Shown piece after piece: positions 11,745-13,592 of a stretch of 13,592 nt of DNA; the first letter of the stretch is position 1; every line of letters starts with the position of its first letter. The stretch lies in assembly GCA_946480125.1 (NCBI GenBank), contig CAMLIY010000067.1, positions 1-13,592 on the forward strand, written 5' to 3'. Under the pieces are notes generated by a model, which saw nothing but the letters and a program-made list of their open reading frames with translations, was not told the origin of the DNA and did not search any database. Origin of the DNA: an uncultured Asticcacaulis sp. Lineage in GTDB: Bacteria; Pseudomonadota; Alphaproteobacteria; Caulobacterales; Caulobacteraceae. A program made the translations under genes and the position numbers.

Positions 11745-12895
11745 AGATACCGCACGTACAGCGCATTAAGCGCACGGACGGACGCGTAGATCTATATTTC
11801 CGCAAAGGCGGCTGGCGCGAAGGTCCACTCAAGTCGGCCGACGGCACGGCCGAGCTGCTGGCCGAGGTGCAATCGATCCTGGACAAGGTCGCGCGCGCGC
11901 AAACGGCTGCGCTGAAACCACGCTCCAATACGGTCGGCGGCCTGTTGCGCGCCTATAATAAGTCGGCCGAGTTCCTGATGCTCGCCCGATCGACCCAGGG
12001 CGAATACCAGAACTATATTGATGAGATCATAGAGGATTGCGACACCTGGCCATTGACCGAGGTCACCCGCACCTGGGTGCTGGAGATGCGCGATGCCTGG
12101 GCCCTGCGCGGCCATCGCGCCGCCAGTAATCGCCTGCAGGTGCTGAAGAACGCCATGGCGCCGGTGATAGACGATGAGACCGACAACCGCATTGCCGGCG
12201 ATCCGTTCCACAAGGTCAAGAAAGTTTCCAAGCCCCACAGCAGCGACGAAGCCCACCCAATTTGGGAGGATTATGAAGTTGAGGTAGCGATAGACGCCGC
12301 GATCGAGAACGACCAGGCCGGTCTCGCCCGCGCCATTGCCCTGGGGCGATTTGGCGGATTCCGCCGCGGCACCATCTGCCACATCCCGCTCGGCGCCCGG
12401 CTGACCGGCTATAATGACGAAGGCTATCCGGAGCGCCGGTTATACTGGATCACCGAGAAGCGCATCGTCCGGTGCGACAAGCGCGAGGATCCGCGCCTCA
12501 CGGCCGTCATGGAGCGCACCGCCAACCGGGCGATCACCATAGCCTATAACCAGCGGGATCATGCCTGGAAGGAACGGCAACTAAATCAGGCCGTCGATCG
12601 ACTGATGACGCGGCTTGCAAAAGACGGTCGGGTACGCGCCGCCGTAGACGAAGAGGGTGAGATCTATTGCCCGCTCACAATTCACGGCCTGCGCCACAGC
12701 CGCGGCGTCGAGCTGGCGCATGCTGGCGCGTCCGATGCTGAGATCATGGGGCAGCTCGAGCAGCTATCGGCCTCCGCGGCGCAGGAATATCGCCGCCAGG
12801 CCAACCGCCGCCGCATGGCCGACTCAGGTCAGGACAAGGTCGATAATGTCGTAAGGCTGCGCGCGGCGCGAGCCGCTAAACAGCAGGCGACATGA
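11726..12895 (+). CDS. Tyrosine site-specific recombinase (phage-type integrase)
   Basis: A 389-aa protein. An N-terminal segment (IPHVQRIKRTDGRVDLYFRKGGW, split here by function) resembles the arm-binding strand domain of alphaproteobacterial integrases. A core-binding helical region runs ~70-170 and a catalytic domain ~180-365. Catalytic residues seen: Arg in GGFRRGT (R213/R214), H320 and R323 in TIHGLRH, and Y355 in AAQEYRR. The third conserved His/Trp position (normally LGHSS) reads LEQLS, giving Gln346. GGAG lies about 11 bases upstream of the ATG. The gene overlaps its HTH partner and its stop overlaps the next start (ATGA). The tRNA-Arg gene ~630 bases downstream is the probable target. 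It is the thirteenth gene of the rightward operon; no separate promoter was found. Confidence 0.9.
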   Translation: MAEGELKIPHVQRIKRTDGRVDLYFRKGGWREGPLKSADGTAELLAEVQSILDKVARAQTAALKPRSNTVGGLLRAYNKSAEFLMLARSTQGEYQNYIDEIIEDCDTWPLTEVTRTWVLEMRDAWALRGHRAASNRLQVLKNAMAPVIDDETDNRIAGDPFHKVKKVSKPHSSDEAHPIWEDYEVEVAIDAAIENDQAGLARAIALGRFGGFRRGTICHIPLGARLTGYNDEGYPERRLYWITEKRIVRCDKREDPRLTAVMERTANRAITIAYNQRDHAWKERQLNQAVDRLMTRLAKDGRVRAAVDEEGEIYCPLTIHGLRHSRGVELAHAGASDAEIMGQLEQLSASAAQEYRRQANRRRMADSGQDKVDNVVRLRAARAAKQQAT

Positions 12896-13446
12896 GCGAA
12901 CTCGTTACTGGCTGGCAGAAGAACTTTCCACACGTGCAACAGGTCCAGAGAAAGGCGGCTGATGGCACTCTAGTTGTGTCTCGGTATCATCGAAAAACAC
13001 GTATTAGACTTTTGCATGAACCAGGCACACCGGAATTTGAGATTGAATATAAACGGGCTTGCGAACCGCTTCACCGACCAAGCGCCCGAAACCATCCGCG
13101 CCTCGGATATGTGTATTTTATCGAAGCCGCCACGCTGAAGCTAATAAAGATTGGTTGCGCGACAAAACCTCATTCGCGCCTTTCCATGCTGCAAGTTGGC
13201 AGCCCTGACCAGCTCCGACTTATCGGCGTCATAGCCTCCGGTGATGTGGAATTACTCGAACAACACATACACCACATGCACAAAGAAGCGCGTGTTCGAG
13301 GGGAGTGGTTTCGCCCGGTGCCAGCCCTGATAGAATATATCAACGCCTATGCCTACGCGTCCGACTGGCGATTTGGAGAGCCTGGCCAGCCCCTGGGGAA
13401 CAATCCAGAAACCTGTTACAATCCCGAATGTGTAACAGGCCTGTAA
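12892..13446 (+). CDS. GIY-YIG (T5orf172/MUG113-type) protein with integrase-like N-terminus
   Basis: A 184-aa protein. Residues 12-58 (FPHVQQVQRKAADGT, RYHRKTRIRLL, PGTPEFEIEYKRA) resemble the N-terminal arm-type DNA-binding strand domain of alphaproteobacterial integrases, including the one just upstream (IPHVQRIKRTDG). Residues 71-142 are a GIY-YIG-like domain of the T5orf172/MUG113 type: GYVYFIE (72-78), IKIG (85-88), R96 in the SRLSMLQVGSP helix, a His-rich stretch (EQHIHHMH, 123-130) and GEWFRP with E138. The expected Tyr, Arg and Glu positions are present. It overlaps the integrase stop by ATGA, is AT-richer than the integrase, and ends 74 bases before the tRNA. Likely a nuclease or DNA-binding accessory acting near the attachment site; function inferred. 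Confidence 0.8.
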   Translation: MSELVTGWQKNFPHVQQVQRKAADGTLVVSRYHRKTRIRLLHEPGTPEFEIEYKRACEPLHRPSARNHPRLGYVYFIEAATLKLIKIGCATKPHSRLSMLQVGSPDQLRLIGVIASGDVELLEQHIHHMHKEARVRGEWFRPVPALIEYINAYAYASDWRFGEPGQPLGNNPETCYNPECVTGL

Positions 13447-13448
13447 CA
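13412..13448. repeat. TGTAACA repeat cluster near the tRNA end
   Basis: CCTGTTACA (13412-13420) and TGTAACAGG (13431-13439) form a perfect 9-bp inverted repeat with a 10-base spacer. A third copy, CTGTAACA, lies at 13441-13448, 11 bases (one helical turn) after the second. They overlap the last codons and stop of the GIY-YIG gene and lie 73-109 bases from the tRNA 3' end, suitable for integrase or excisionase binding. A transcript-end hairpin is the other reading. Confidence 0.55.
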
Positions 13449-13477
13449 AGCATCTCTTGCATCACCCCAGCGCAAAC

Positions 13478-13501
13478 AAAAACAGCGCCATAAGGCGCTG
13501 T
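13478..13501 (-). terminator. Intrinsic terminator of tRNA-Arg (minus strand)
   Basis: An 8-base stem (13482-13489 with 13494-13501, ACAGCGCC/GGCGCTGT) with a four-base loop is followed on the minus strand by TTTTTGTTT. It lies 19 bases after the tRNA 3' end in the direction of tRNA transcription. On the plus strand the trailing T content is poor, so termination of the rightward operon here is less certain. Confidence 0.8.
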
Positions 13502-13520
13502 AGTGTTTAGCAAATTTAAA

Positions 13521-13565
13521 TGGCGCACTCGGAGCGATTCGAACGCCCGACCCTCAGATTCGTAG
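13521..13565. other. Putative attachment site in the 3' half of tRNA-Arg
   Basis: The integrase gene faces the tRNA 3' end, and tRNA genes are the usual attB of such elements, with the crossover core lying between the anticodon loop and the 3' end. The tRNA looks intact, as expected if the element restores it. The matching direct repeat at the distal end is not within this window, so the exact core and length are unknown. Confidence 0.5.
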
Positions 13566-13592
13566 TCTGATGCTCTATCCAGCTGAGCTACG
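13521..13592 (-). tRNA. tRNA-Arg(ACG), 5' end cut by the window edge
   Basis: Read on the minus strand, the sequence gives the D-arm (GTAGCTCAGCTGGATAGAGC), the anticodon stem TCAGA/TCTGA with loop CTACGAA (anticodon ACG, complement at 13561-13563) and the T-arm (GGGCG TTCGAAT CGCTC). The 3' acceptor strand CGAGTGC plus G and an encoded CCA end at 13521. About five bases of the 5' acceptor strand lie beyond the window. A-to-I editing of the ACG anticodon, as in other bacteria, would let it read CGU/CGC/CGA. Confidence 0.95.

Noticed and set aside
11792..12382. Long open frame opposite the integrase
   Set aside because: Antisense of an unambiguous tyrosine recombinase; no ribosome site or family signature.
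1..13592. CRISPR array, insertion sequence or toxin-antitoxin pair
   Set aside because: No regularly spaced repeats, transposase motifs or recognisable toxin/antitoxin pair were seen.

Overview
The window looks like the regulatory and integration end of a temperate phage (or a phage-like integrative element) inserted in a tRNA-Arg(ACG) gene of an alphaproteobacterium. The host assignment rests on four things: a DNA-binding domain closely resembling that of CtrA at the left edge, a repressor of the type common in alphaproteobacterial prophages, moderately high GC with alphaproteobacterial-style proteins, and GANTC (CcrM-type) sites near a key promoter. Caulobacterales is my best guess, but genus cannot be fixed from this sequence.

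Left part (1-2337, minus strand): a leftward operon begins with a small Cro-like HTH protein (1972-2337). It continues through a TTG-started 96-aa protein, a 231-aa protein with repeated HTH-like segments and a 219-aa protein of unknown function, into a CtrA-like winged-helix protein without a receiver domain that runs off the window. The last four are chained by short overlaps.

Switch region (2337-2441): two divergent regulator genes flank 97 bp holding copies of a 17-bp palindrome, TGTGCA-N5-TGCACA. Rightward, the CI-like repressor (2435-2800) is followed by an AT-rich exported protein (2823-3728) and an intrinsic terminator (3735-3757). This looks like a lysogenic transcript with a cargo gene. 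The same palindrome recurs twice at 3788-3839, one copy lying between the -35 and -10 of a second rightward promoter. One repressor therefore probably controls the leftward operon, its own promoter and the long rightward operon.

Right part (3884-13446, plus strand): fourteen tightly packed genes read toward the tRNA. They comprise a 117-aa unknown protein, a 105-aa unknown protein, two small membrane proteins, a reduced beta-clamp-like protein with a possible clamp-binding peptide, and a small unknown protein. Then come a complete DNA polymerase III beta clamp (dnaN), a 129-aa unknown protein, a long ParB-like protein without ParA and a 51-aa peptide. The operon ends with a Gp37/Gp68-type protein with a radical-SAM-like cysteine motif, an excisionase-like HTH protein, a tyrosine integrase, and a GIY-YIG protein whose N-terminus resembles the integrase arm-binding region. 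Most junctions are ATGA, TTGA, TGATG or TAATG overlaps, so the operon is probably translationally coupled. Two GC-rich intergenic gaps (4238-4477, 6222-6341) contain long inverted repeats.

Right end (13447-13592): three TGTAACA-type repeats, the tRNA-Arg terminator (minus strand), and the 3' part of tRNA-Arg(ACG), the probable attachment target. The other end of the element lies outside the window to the left.
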